Shown piece after piece: positions 37,890-44,915 of a DNA stretch of 64,000 bases. Source of the stretch: Hyphobacterium sp. SN044. GTDB taxonomy: Bacteria > Pseudomonadota > Alphaproteobacteria > Caulobacterales > Maricaulaceae. Both the position numbers and the translations under genes were made by a program. The stretch spans positions 248,001 through 312,000 of the forward strand of contig NZ_JAKKUV010000002.1 in NCBI RefSeq assembly GCF_021864465.1. Direction: 5' to 3'. Every line of letters begins with the position of its first letter. Position 1 is the stretch's first letter. The notes under the pieces are model-generated. The model had not been told where the DNA came from. It saw only the letters and a list, made by a program, of their open reading frames with translations, and made no database searches.

Positions 37890-38993
37890 ATGAAAAAGAA
37901 CCTGATGACAGCCGCCGCGATCGGTCTGGCCCTGTCCATCCCGGCTTTCTCGACGGCTCACGCCGATGAGGGCTGGTATGGCAGCCTGTCCGTTGGCTAT
38001 GGCGGCCCGAGCGACGCCGACGTCAATCTCGCCGGCACACCGGATCGCGAGATCCAGGGTGAAGCCAACTGGCGCGAGGCGCTGGCCTTTGGCTATTCCT
38101 ACGACAATGGATGGCGTTGGGAAATCGAAGGCTCCCATCGCTACAACGAAACCGGCGCGATCGGCGCCTACGAGGACTCGGCCAGTGACTTCCATATCTG
38201 GTCGGCCATGTTCAACGCCTATTACGACTTCAACCGCGATGGCTGGATCCAGCCCTATCTCGGTGCAGGTGCCGGTTACGGCCAGGTCAGCGGCTCGCTG
38301 GCGGGCTGGACCACCGGGTCGCGTCCGGTTCCCAATGCCGGACCGGCCGATACTCGCTATGTCGTGGCGCGTGACGATGACGGCACCTTCGTCTGGAACC
38401 TGATTGCCGGCGTTGGCTGGGCGATGGGCGACAACTGGTATTTCGATACGCAGTACCGCTATTTCGCGACGGGCGAGACCCAGTTCCAGAACACTGATGT
38501 CAGTTCTCTGAACGGTCACGAAGTGTGGCTTGGTCTGCGGTATGTGTTCGCGGCTCCGCCGCCCCCGCCGCCGCCTCCGCCTCCTCCGCCGCCGCCCCCT
38601 CCGCCGCCTCCGCCGCCGCCACCTCCGCCTCCGCCGCCCCCGGCGCCGGAATGCGATGATGTCGGCTTCGTCGTTTACTTCGAGTGGGACCGCTCGAACC
38701 TGACCGACCAGGCGCGCACGGTGATCAACCAGGCCGTGGAGCAGGCGCGCACTTGCGGCGTCGCGAGCGTCCAGATCGACGGTCACGCCGACCGTTCGGG
38801 TGCCGCGTCCTACAATGTCGGCCTCTCGGAACGCCGCGCCCGCGCGGTTCGTGACGAGATGGTGCGCCTTGGCGTGCCGGCCGGCGGCATCTCCCTGCAG
38901 GCCTTCGGGGAAACCCGTCCTGCCGTCGAGACGCCGGATGGCGCGCGTGAGCCGCTCAACCGCCGCGCCGAGGTCCTCATCGACCTGCGCTAG
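37890..38993 (+). CDS. OmpA-family outer-membrane protein with polyproline linker
   Basis: A 367-residue protein. The signal MKKNLMTAAAIGLALSIPAF (cleaved near STAHA) is followed by an eight-stranded OmpA/OprF-like barrel (about residues 25-220, from EGWYGSLSVGYGG to HEVWLGLRYVFA). A run of 29 prolines then leads to the peptidoglycan-binding OmpA domain (about 255-367, with IDGHADRSGAASYNVGLSER and LNRRAEVLIDL). It anchors the outer membrane to the cell wall. The start at 37890 follows AGGGGA. It could be read from the EcfG-type promoter at 37391 through the lipoprotein gene, but a separate promoter is also likely given its usual abundance. Confidence 0.94.
   Translation: MKKNLMTAAAIGLALSIPAFSTAHADEGWYGSLSVGYGGPSDADVNLAGTPDREIQGEANWREALAFGYSYDNGWRWEIEGSHRYNETGAIGAYEDSASDFHIWSAMFNAYYDFNRDGWIQPYLGAGAGYGQVSGSLAGWTTGSRPVPNAGPADTRYVVARDDDGTFVWNLIAGVGWAMGDNWYFDTQYRYFATGETQFQNTDVSSLNGHEVWLGLRYVFAAPPPPPPPPPPPPPPPPPPPPPPPPPPPPPAPECDDVGFVVYFEWDRSNLTDQARTVINQAVEQARTCGVASVQIDGHADRSGAASYNVGLSERRARAVRDEMVRLGVPAGGISLQAFGETRPAVETPDGAREPLNRRAEVLIDLR
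38556..38642 (+). repeat. Proline-codon repeat inside the OmpA-family gene
   Basis: These 87 bases are 29 consecutive proline codons, mostly CCG and CCT with a few CCC and one CCA. The run is a low-complexity CCN repeat that could slip during replication and so vary in length between strains. Confidence 0.9.
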
Positions 38994-39021
38994 GCGATCA
39001 ATCGCTCAAGCGATGAAATGG

Positions 39022-39055
39022 AACGGCCCGGGGTTCGCCCCGGGCCGTTTTGTTT
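39022..39055 (+). terminator. Intrinsic terminator of the OmpA-family gene
   Basis: A perfect stem AACGGCCCGGGG/CCCCGGGCCGTT with loop TTCG and a TTTGTTTG tail lies 28 bases after the stop codon and before the convergent amidotransferase-like gene. Confidence 0.92.
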
Positions 39056-39073
39056 GCGTCTTTGAACACACGG

Positions 39074-39760
39074 TCAGCGGCAAGCTGACACGAAGGCCCG
39101 GAACAGGGCGCGCATGTCGGACCGGTAGATCATCAGTTCGGGGTGGAATTGTACGCCCATGACGAAGCGGTCGCCGTCGGCCTCGATGGCCTGGATGCCG
39201 CCATGGGATTCCCGCGCCGTGACATGCAGCGCGTCTCCCGGTTCGCGGACGGCGCGCCGGTGCAGGGAATTGACCATCAGCCTGGTCCCACCCGTGATGG
39301 CGGCGAGGCGCGAGTCCGGCGCCAGATCGATCGGCTTGCGATAGAGCGCGTAGCCGACCGGACCCGATGGATAGGTCTTCACGACGTCCGGGTCGATGGA
39401 TTGCACGAGATCGCCGCCGCGCGAAACATTCAGCAGCTGGCAGCCCCGGCAGATCGCCAGGATCGGCATTTCGGTCTCCCAGGCCTGGCGGGCCCACGCC
39501 ATTTCGAGCGCATCGCGCGCGTCGTCATATCGGCTCGCCGGGTCGACCTTGCCTTCATATAGATGCGGATTGAGGTCGAGGCCGCCGCTAAGCAGCAGCC
39601 CGTCGAAATCTCCGGGGGCGTGGGGAAGGGCAGGTGTGACCTTGACGGGTTCCCCTCCCGCCAGGCGGACAGACAGCGCAAGGGACAGGAAGACGAGCCA
39701 GTCGCGGCCGTCGGGCTTGGTGATGCCAATCCGGGGTTTTTGCCGTTGCCGGCCTGCCAA
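39074..39760 (-). CDS. Peptidase C26-family (class I glutamine amidotransferase-like) hydrolase
   Basis: A 228-residue protein like gamma-glutamyl-gamma-aminobutyrate hydrolase (PuuD). The nucleophile cysteine is in AICRGCQLLN, SGGLDLNP matches the family's oxyanion segment, and the His and Glu of the triad are in GVQFHPE. Such enzymes cleave gamma-glutamyl amides. The start appears to be TTG at 39760, 17 bases after the ATP-grasp stop, with GAGG about ten bases upstream; no ATG is available nearby. It is the last gene of a three-gene unit with the ATP-grasp ligase and a small membrane protein, so it may hydrolyse or edit what the ligase makes; this is inference. Confidence 0.87.
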   Translation of the reverse strand: MAGRQRQKPRIGITKPDGRDWLVFLSLALSVRLAGGEPVKVTPALPHAPGDFDGLLLSGGLDLNPHLYEGKVDPASRYDDARDALEMAWARQAWETEMPILAICRGCQLLNVSRGGDLVQSIDPDVVKTYPSGPVGYALYRKPIDLAPDSRLAAITGGTRLMVNSLHRRAVREPGDALHVTARESHGGIQAIEADGDRFVMGVQFHPELMIYRSDMRALFRAFVSACR

Positions 39761-39776
39761 TGCCTACAATCCTCAA

Positions 39777-41117
39777 TCAGCCATTCTTCAGTTCGGGCGG
39801 CAATTTTCCGTGCCGGATCAGCGAACTGGCGACGAACAAGGCCCCCAATGCTGCACCCGGATCCTCTGGCGGTATGAAGTCCACCGCGGATTCCTCGCCC
39901 TGTTTGTGCGCCTCCATGACGGATTTGACCAGATGGGCCAATGCCGGCGCATCGAAGGTCGCCTTCGCGAGGTCGGTCAGCTTGTCAAAGGTGTTGCGAT
40001 CATCGTCCGTGCCATGGGTGAGGTTTTCCCAGGCCTGGTGCAGGCGTTGGGGATAGTCCTCATGCGCAGCAGCATCCTGCGCGGCCGCGAGGAACCAGAA
40101 GAAGGGAACTTTCGATTTCCGGCCGATCTCGGCTTTGCGCGGCTCGTCGCACCGGCCTTCGGTCGCGAGCTGGTACCAGAGCCACGGATATTCGATGCCG
40201 CTGGCGATCGAGTGGAACAGGCCCGCCCAGAAGCGCGCATTGACCTCGATCAGACAGGGTCGGTCTTCCGGTTCGCCCGTCCAGCGATAGTCGATCTCGC
40301 ACACGCCGTTCCATTCGAGAGATTTCATCAGCGGACGGGCTTCCTTCAGAAACAGTTCGTCGTCGACGGTCTCGCGAAGCACGCCGGCTCCGGTGCCCTT
40401 CGGATAGGACTGCAGGTTCCGGTAGGCCATGTGCGCAACGATTTCGCCATCATGGCACAGGACGCAGAAGCAATAGTCCTCGCCCTCGACGAACTCCTGC
40501 AGGATGGGAAGCGGTTCGTCCTCCGGATGGTCATCGAGATGGGCTTTGAGCGACTCCAGGTCGTCGTGCCGCTCGATGCCGCGGCCTCCGACCCCTTCGG
40601 CCGGCTTGGTCAGTGCGGGCAGGGGGATGGACCGGATCGCCTCTTCGCGGTCAGGGTGTCCCTCGAGCTTCACAGCACGGGGCGCGCGAACGCCGGCGCG
40701 TTCCGCGGTCTCGATCAGCTGGTCCTTGGGTTCGACCCCGGAGATCGCCTCCCAGGGCGGCGCAGCGACCGTGATCACCCCGCGGAAGCGGTGGGCATTG
40801 CGCGCAATCAGCTTGGTTTCCCGGAAGACCGGCATCAGGACGTAGGGGCGGTCGTCCGCCGGCGCGTGCTTCTCTGCAATGGCGACCAGGTCGTCGATGA
40901 ACCCCTCGGGATCTTCGTCGAAGTCCCGGTGCACCGCATAGTCGCTGCAGTAGCGGGAATGCTGGGTCACGGTCAGGTCGATGGAGTCGCAGCCGATGAC
41001 TTCAAGACCGCGGTCGTTGAGGACCTGGGCGGCCGCGAGGCTCATGAGGCTGCGGCCATAGGTCAGGATGACCCGGCCGTGCGGTTGGCTGGAAGTGTCT
41101 TCGTTCATTTGGATCAT
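39777..41117 (-). CDS. ATP-grasp carboxylate-amine ligase of unknown substrate
   Basis: A 446-residue ATP-grasp enzyme. The N-terminal part (RVILTYGRSLMSLAAAQVLN, residues 15-34) is the pre-ATP-grasp domain, and the nucleotide-binding part includes ALTKPAEGVGGRGIERHDD and LPILQEFVEGEDYCFCVL. The magnesium-binding residues are in VCEIDYRWTG and CLIEVNARFWAGL. These enzymes join a carboxylate to an amine through an acyl phosphate. No specific family name fits. It is flanked by a membrane protein gene (7 bases upstream) and a C26 hydrolase gene (17 bases downstream). The unit appears to be under an exact EcfG promoter at 41478-41503. The start could also be the ATG at 41108. Confidence 0.85.
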   Translation of the reverse strand: MIQMNEDTSSQPHGRVILTYGRSLMSLAAAQVLNDRGLEVIGCDSIDLTVTQHSRYCSDYAVHRDFDEDPEGFIDDLVAIAEKHAPADDRPYVLMPVFRETKLIARNAHRFRGVITVAAPPWEAISGVEPKDQLIETAERAGVRAPRAVKLEGHPDREEAIRSIPLPALTKPAEGVGGRGIERHDDLESLKAHLDDHPEDEPLPILQEFVEGEDYCFCVLCHDGEIVAHMAYRNLQSYPKGTGAGVLRETVDDELFLKEARPLMKSLEWNGVCEIDYRWTGEPEDRPCLIEVNARFWAGLFHSIASGIEYPWLWYQLATEGRCDEPRKAEIGRKSKVPFFWFLAAAQDAAAHEDYPQRLHQAWENLTHGTDDDRNTFDKLTDLAKATFDAPALAHLVKSVMEAHKQGEESAVDFIPPEDPGAALGALFVASSLIRHGKLPPELKNG

Positions 41118-41124
41118 TCCGAAA

Positions 41125-41469
41125 TCAGGCGCGGACAGGAGCCGCGATCAGACGGGGACGTTCGGGCAGTGTCGAGTGCAGCACGCGGGCAAGGCAGGAC
41201 GGGCTGAAGCGTTCCGCGAGACACAGCGTCCGGTCGACCGGCGCGAAACGCGTCCGCAGGTCGCGGACGACACGAGCAACAGTGGGGCTGGCACTGATGA
41301 GGGTGACCAGGCCGGTCGCCATCAGAAAGGCACCGAAAGGCAGCGGCGTCACCGCGATCGTCACACCCAGAATGGTCAGGAGACCGCCTGCCGCAATCGC
41401 CATGATGCGGGCGGCTTCCTTAAGCCAGCTTGCGCCTGTGACGCGCGTATATGCCGAGCGGTGCTTCAT
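41125..41469 (-). CDS. Small membrane protein, first gene of the ATP-grasp unit
   Basis: A 114-residue protein with a central hydrophobic hairpin of two helices (AIAAGGLLTILGVTIAVTPL and FGAFLMATGLVTLISASPTV) and basic ends; it resembles the small PGPGW-type transmembrane proteins in its P-L-P-F-G turn. The ATG at 41469 lies only about 9 bases from the -10 box, so the mRNA would be leaderless or nearly so. A later Met (residue 23, MAIAAGG) is the alternative start. Function is unknown; it may hold the downstream ligase and hydrolase at the membrane. Confidence 0.75.
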   Translation of the reverse strand: MKHRSAYTRVTGASWLKEAARIMAIAAGGLLTILGVTIAVTPLPFGAFLMATGLVTLISASPTVARVVRDLRTRFAPVDRTLCLAERFSPSCLARVLHSTLPERPRLIAAPVRA

Positions 41470-41477
41470 GACATTCA

Positions 41478-41503
41478 AACGCCTGGCGCGAACGGCCAGT
41501 TCC
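41478..41503 (-). promoter_or_regulatory. EcfG-type promoter (GGAAC-N17-CGTT)
   Basis: On the minus strand GGAAC (41503-41499) and CGTT (41481-41478) are 17 bases apart, an exact match. The expected transcription start (about 41471) nearly coincides with the ATG at 41469. Confidence 0.82.
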
Positions 41504-41535
41504 CGATTCGCGGCGTGAGTCGCGCCTGTGTGGCA

Positions 41536-41568
41536 CAAAAAACACCCCGCCGGAGCGGGGTGTTCCGA
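41536..41568 (-). terminator. Intrinsic terminator of the DUF883/membrane-protein operon
   Basis: On the minus strand AACACCCCG and CGGGGTGTT form the stem, followed by TTTTTTGTG. It lies about 25 bases after the stop of the gene at 41591-41953 and insulates the EcfG promoter at 41478-41503. Confidence 0.9.
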
Positions 41569-41590
41569 TGCAATGCGATGGCGGCACAGG

Positions 41591-41953
41591 TCAGAGAAAG
41601 CGCCTTATGGCCATCATGGCCAGACCCGGATGGCGGGCCAGCAAGGCGCCCAGCCCGACCATGACGCTGATGCTTTCGAACGGACGCCGTGTGATCGCAG
41701 CTTCCGCGATCGCCAGGAGGCCGCCCGACTGAGCCGGGGCAGGCTCCTCGTCCTTTGGCGGCTCTGCCTTCTTGAGGAGGAGCGCGACGAGGGCGGATAG
41801 CGACGCGATCAGCAGAAAGGCGATCGCGACGATCATGCTCGCAAAACTCGTCCCCCAATTGGCATCAAGCCAGGTCCAGAGGGCGTGCGTCCCGAAGATG
41901 ATCGCCACGATCGGTCCGATCAGCGCGATGACGATGAGTAGTCCTCGCATCAT
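41591..41953 (-). CDS. Small two-helix membrane protein
   Basis: A 120-residue protein with two hydrophobic segments (GLLIVIALIGPIVAIIFGTHAL and ASMIVAIAFLLIASLSALVAL) and a cytoplasmic tail AAITRRPFESISVMVGLGAL that resembles the C-termini of phage-holin-like/YqjE-type stress membrane proteins. It lies six bases after the DUF883 gene, as yqjE does after yqjD in Escherichia coli, which supports a YqjE-like role; this is inference. Confidence 0.75.
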   Translation of the reverse strand: MMRGLLIVIALIGPIVAIIFGTHALWTWLDANWGTSFASMIVAIAFLLIASLSALVALLLKKAEPPKDEEPAPAQSGGLLAIAEAAITRRPFESISVMVGLGALLARHPGLAMMAIRRFL

Positions 41954-41959
41954 TCCGGC

Positions 41960-42256
41960 CTATCGGCGCAGCATGAGGGCTCCGAGAAAGCCCGCGCCGA
42001 GCGCGATGCCGCACGCGGCAAACGGGTTTTCGCGGATCATTTCACGGGTCCGGTCTTCGGTCTTTTCGACCTGCTGACCCGCCTTCTTCGCGAGTTTCTT
42101 CGTGGAGTCGACACCATGTTCGACTTCCGACTCGGCCAGCTGGGCAAGATCCTGAACCAGCTTGTTCACGTCCTTGCGCAGCGCGGTGAGATCCTTCTGG
42201 ATATCAGCCATTTCGGTTTCCTCCGATTTCTTGCTGGCAGCGGGTTGGCGCGCCAT
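41960..42256 (-). CDS. DUF883 (ElaB/YqjD-like) inner-membrane ribosome-associated protein
   Basis: A 98-residue protein with a long amphipathic coiled coil (DIQKDLTALRKDVNKLVQDL onward) and a C-terminal membrane helix NPFAACGIALGAGFLGALML ending in RR. This is the DUF883 layout of ElaB, YqjD and YgaM, tail-anchored proteins that bind ribosomes in stationary phase in Escherichia coli. The ATG at 42256 has GGAGAG seven bases upstream. It is the third gene of a four-gene unit. Confidence 0.88.
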   Translation of the reverse strand: MARQPAASKKSEETEMADIQKDLTALRKDVNKLVQDLAQLAESEVEHGVDSTKKLAKKAGQQVEKTEDRTREMIRENPFAACGIALGAGFLGALMLRR

Positions 42257-42276
42257 CTCGTCTCTCCATCAGTCGC

Positions 42277-42471
42277 TTACTGGCGGCCCGGATCTTCGTC
42301 CGTGGCATCATCGACATTCTCGCCGGCTTCCTCGAACGTATCGGTGTCTTCGCCGGTGACTTCCTCGACGGCATCATCGACATCTTCGCCGGCATTTTCG
42401 GCCGGGCCGTCATTGCAGGCCGTCAACAACACGGCGGACAGAATGGTGGCTGTGAGCGAAAGGTATTTCAT
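42277..42471 (-). CDS. Small acidic lipoprotein
   Basis: A 64-residue lipoprotein precursor with signal MKYLSLTATILSAVLLTAC (lipobox LTAC) and a very acidic mature part of 45 residues built from EDVDDA/ENVDDA-like repeats. The repeat pattern is entericidin-like but longer. Function is unknown. It is 20 bases upstream of the DUF883 gene and 44 bases downstream of DUF1328 copy 3. Confidence 0.8.
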   Translation of the reverse strand: MKYLSLTATILSAVLLTACNDGPAENAGEDVDDAVEEVTGEDTDTFEEAGENVDDATDEDPGRQ

Positions 42472-42515
42472 CGGGATTTCTCCTCAGAGTTTAAGGTCTG
42501 GGTGTCGGTTCCGGA

Positions 42516-42692
42516 TCAGACGCGCGGACCGCGGCCACGCAGGGCACCGCCCAGCGCCGCGACGATCGCGATGATCAGGAAGATGAAGAAGATGATCTTG
42601 GCGATACCGGCCGCGCTGGCGGCAATTCCGCCGAAGCCGAACACGGCAGCGACCAGGGCGATCACCAGAAAAATAAGGGCCCAACGGAGCAT
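42516..42692 (-). CDS. DUF1328 (UPF0391) small membrane protein, copy 3
   Basis: A 58-residue protein starting [20 protein letters not shown], with a second helix [19 protein letters not shown] and end RGRGPRV. It is close to copy 1 at 32075-32251, sharing the [11 protein letters not shown] segment and the PRV end. GGAG lies six bases before the ATG. It is the first gene of the four-gene unit that runs to 41591, under an exact EcfG-type promoter. Confidence 0.9.
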   Translation of the reverse strand: MLRWALIFLVIALVAAVFGFGGIAASAAGIAKIIFFIFLIIAIVAALGGALRGRGPRV

Positions 42693-42743
42693 TCCATTCT
42701 CCTATGATCTGACCGGACGGAAGTATCCGGCGTCGGGGCATTG

Positions 42744-42768
42744 AACGTGCGCTGTTCGGAAAAGTTCC
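42744..42768 (-). promoter_or_regulatory. EcfG-type promoter (GGAAC-N16-CGTT)
   Basis: On the minus strand GGAAC (42768-42764) and CGTT (42747-42744) are 16 bases apart, an exact match, 51 bases before DUF1328 copy 3. It is back to back with the promoter at 42787-42812. Confidence 0.84.
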
Positions 42769-42786
42769 TGTCCGCTGCACGGCATC

Positions 42787-42812
42787 GGAACGAAATTTCA
42801 GGCGAGTGCGTT
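42787..42812 (+). promoter_or_regulatory. EcfG-type promoter (GGAAC-N17-CGTT)
   Basis: GGAAC (42787-42791) and CGTT (42809-42812) are 17 bases apart, an exact match. The predicted transcript starts near 42819, which decides that the lipid-kinase gene must begin after that point. Confidence 0.84.
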
Positions 42813-42857
42813 TGCTGCGGGGAGAGGGACGCAGTCTCAGAACGACGGACGGATGGT

Positions 42858-43802
42858 TTGAAAACCGACACTGAAACCGATGGGACGCGAAACAAGTCCC
42901 CAAAAAAGCTCCGTGTCGCGCTGATCGTGAATTCACGTAGCGGGAGCCTGGTCGAGGCGGATGCGGAAGCGGCCATCCAGTCTCTGAAGGATGCCTGCCG
43001 GTCGGAATTGATCGATGTCTTCGAAGTCGCGGACGATTTCGAAGCGGCCTGCCTCGCTGCCCATGAATGCGGTGCAGACGCGATCGCCATCGCCGGAGGG
43101 GACGGCACGGCCCGGTCCGTCATGCAGATGCTGGCCAAGCGCGGCTGCCGCGCCGCACTCGTGCCCCTGCCGCTCGGAACGGCGAATATCCTGCCGCACC
43201 GGCTCTACGGTGATCGGGACGCCGGAACGATCATGTCCGAGCTCGAAAACTATCTGGTCGACGATATCGATGCGGGCATGATCAACGGCGAATACTTCAT
43301 TGTCGCCGCGGCCGTCGGCTTTCCCGCCGTCATGGGGCGGGCGCGTGAGGCCATGCGCCCGGGCGGCCGGGATCATGCGTTTTCGACCGCCTGGCGCCGT
43401 GCGCGCGTCGCCTTCAAACACATGTTGATCCCGCGGATCCGGTTCAAAATGCGATCGGGCAAATCCGCGACGCGCTTCCGGGCCAGCGGGGCGTTCGTCG
43501 CGATCAACGATTCCCTGTCCGGTTTCGCCGGCATCGAACCGCCCGAGACCGCCAAGCCCGTGCTGCAATGCATCGCCTTCCGTTTGCGCGGCATGTGGGA
43601 TTTTTTCGGACTGGGGGTCGAGGCGCTCGCACGCGGCTTGGGTCAGAGCCGAAGAACACGCATACTCGACGGCGAACAGGTCGTGATGACATCGCGCCGG
43701 GCGCTCCCGGTCATGCTCGATGGTGAACCGGCCTTCGCACACCATCACGCGCGCATTCGCGTGGTTCCCAAAGCCGTAAGGGTTCTCAGACCGCCGGAAT
43801 GA
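42858..43802 (+). CDS. Diacylglycerol/lipid kinase family protein
   Basis: A 314-residue protein of the DagK/YegS/LCB5 family, which phosphorylates diacylglycerol, sphingoid bases or related lipids with ATP. The catalytic motif is AIAGGDGTARSV, with PLGTANILPHRL next; the beta-sandwich half follows (SGAFVAINDSLSGFAG). The open frame begins at 42741, before the predicted promoter, so I chose the in-frame TTG at 42858, the only usual start between the promoter and the first beta strand LRVALIVNSRSG. The stop overlaps the phosphoesterase ATG by four bases, so the two act in the same process, perhaps membrane-lipid adjustment under stress. Confidence 0.85.
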   Translation: MKTDTETDGTRNKSPKKLRVALIVNSRSGSLVEADAEAAIQSLKDACRSELIDVFEVADDFEAACLAAHECGADAIAIAGGDGTARSVMQMLAKRGCRAALVPLPLGTANILPHRLYGDRDAGTIMSELENYLVDDIDAGMINGEYFIVAAAVGFPAVMGRAREAMRPGGRDHAFSTAWRRARVAFKHMLIPRIRFKMRSGKSATRFRASGAFVAINDSLSGFAGIEPPETAKPVLQCIAFRLRGMWDFFGLGVEALARGLGQSRRTRILDGEQVVMTSRRALPVMLDGEPAFAHHHARIRVVPKAVRVLRPPE

Positions 43803-44629
43803 TCCGTCTTTTTCACATTGCCGACCTGCACTTCGGGCGCGAACACCGCCCGCTTGTTGATGCCTTCATCGACTACTGCATGGCCGAGCCGCCCGATCTG
43901 ATCGTGGCCACCGGGGACTTCACACAGGGCGCGAGACGCAAGGAGTTCGCGGCGGCCCGCCAGTTCTTCGACGCCTTGCCGTGCCCGGTGATCGGTGCGC
44001 CCGGTAATCACGATGTACCGTCCCGTGCGCTCGATCATCGCTTCTTCACGCCCTGGCAGCGGTTCGAACGGGCTCTTGGTGGCCGTATTGATCCGCGGCT
44101 TGAGACTGACGTGGTTCTGGGTGAAACGCTGCACACTGCACGGCGGGCGCAGATGCAACTGGATTGGTCCCTTGGTCGCGTCTCGCGCAGCGATGCGCTG
44201 GTCCTGTCGCGCAAGCTGGAGAACGGCGAGCAGCCGATCAAATTCGTGGCCTGTCACCATCCGCTGATTGCCCCGAACGGATCGAAGGGCCGGGCCAGGA
44301 CCAAACGCGGCGAGCACGCCGCGGAGATCCTGTCGGCAGCGGCCGATCTCGTCCTGACGGGGCATCTGCATCAGACATTCGCCTTGCCACGAGCCGGGGA
44401 GAGCCATGTCTGCTGGTTCGTCGGGGCGTCCACGACGTTTTCCGAACGCACAAGGGACGAACCGTCCGGATTCAATGAAATCCTGATCGAAGCGGACCGT
44501 ATGGAACTGATCCATCACGAAAGCCGGGAGGCAATTTCATTCCTTCCCGCCCGGCGGTTCGAACTGCCCCGGCGGCCCGGAGACACTGAGCCGGAGCCCG
44601 TCGATCTCAGTGGTCACGCAGGGCGTTGA
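43799..44629 (+). CDS. Metallophosphoesterase (calcineurin-like, CpdA type)
   Basis: A 276-residue calcineurin-like phosphoesterase with all metal-site blocks in order: HIADLHFG (residues 6-13), TGDFT, GAPGNHD, CHHPL and GHLHQ. The layout is close to CpdA-type cyclic nucleotide phosphodiesterases and to UDP-sugar or lipid phosphatases. It is translationally coupled to the lipid-kinase gene (ATGA overlap), so a lipid or nucleotide-lipid substrate is possible. The 3' end overlaps the convergent Rho-N-domain gene by 23 bases. Confidence 0.88.
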   Translation: MIRLFHIADLHFGREHRPLVDAFIDYCMAEPPDLIVATGDFTQGARRKEFAAARQFFDALPCPVIGAPGNHDVPSRALDHRFFTPWQRFERALGGRIDPRLETDVVLGETLHTARRAQMQLDWSLGRVSRSDALVLSRKLENGEQPIKFVACHHPLIAPNGSKGRARTKRGEHAAEILSAAADLVLTGHLHQTFALPRAGESHVCWFVGASTTFSERTRDEPSGFNEILIEADRMELIHHESREAISFLPARRFELPRRPGDTEPEPVDLSGHAGR

Positions 44630-44867
44630 TCAACTCATCCTTCGTCATGTCCGACCGGCCGTCGATGCCGATCTCCTGTGCGCGGTCGTACAATTCGTCC
44701 TTCGACCAGTCTTCATAAGGGGCGTGCGCGCCGCCTTTCTTCGACGGATGGCCGCCGCTCGCCTTTTCGTTGGCGATCCGCGCCGCCTTTTCCTTGCTCA
44801 TACCGTCGTCGCGGAGGTCTTCGTAGAGCTTGTCGTTCTTGATCGATGCGCCATGGTCCTTCGTCAT
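44607..44867 (-). CDS. Small Rho-N/SAP-like domain protein
   Basis: An 86-residue basic/acidic soluble protein. The first half (DDGMSKEKAARIANEKASGG) resembles short stress-associated proteins, and the C-terminal 35 residues (WSKDELYDRAQEIGIDGRSD then MTKDELINALRDH) form the Rho-N/SAP-like helix-extended-loop-helix with two TKDELINAL-type helices. I chose the ATG at 44867 (GAGGTG six bases upstream); the frame open to 45500 is antisense to the next gene. A near-consensus EcfG promoter lies upstream. Confidence 0.82.
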   Translation of the reverse strand: MTKDHGASIKNDKLYEDLRDDGMSKEKAARIANEKASGGHPSKKGGAHAPYEDWSKDELYDRAQEIGIDGRSDMTKDELINALRDH

Positions 44868-44915
44868 TGTCTTCACCTCGCTTGATCGCGGCCCGCGAAG
44901 GGCCTTCAGTGAGGG

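Noticed and set aside
38556-38642. CCN tract considered as a CRISPR-like or non-coding tandem repeat
   Set aside because: It stays in frame as proline codons between two well-defined OmpA-family domains.
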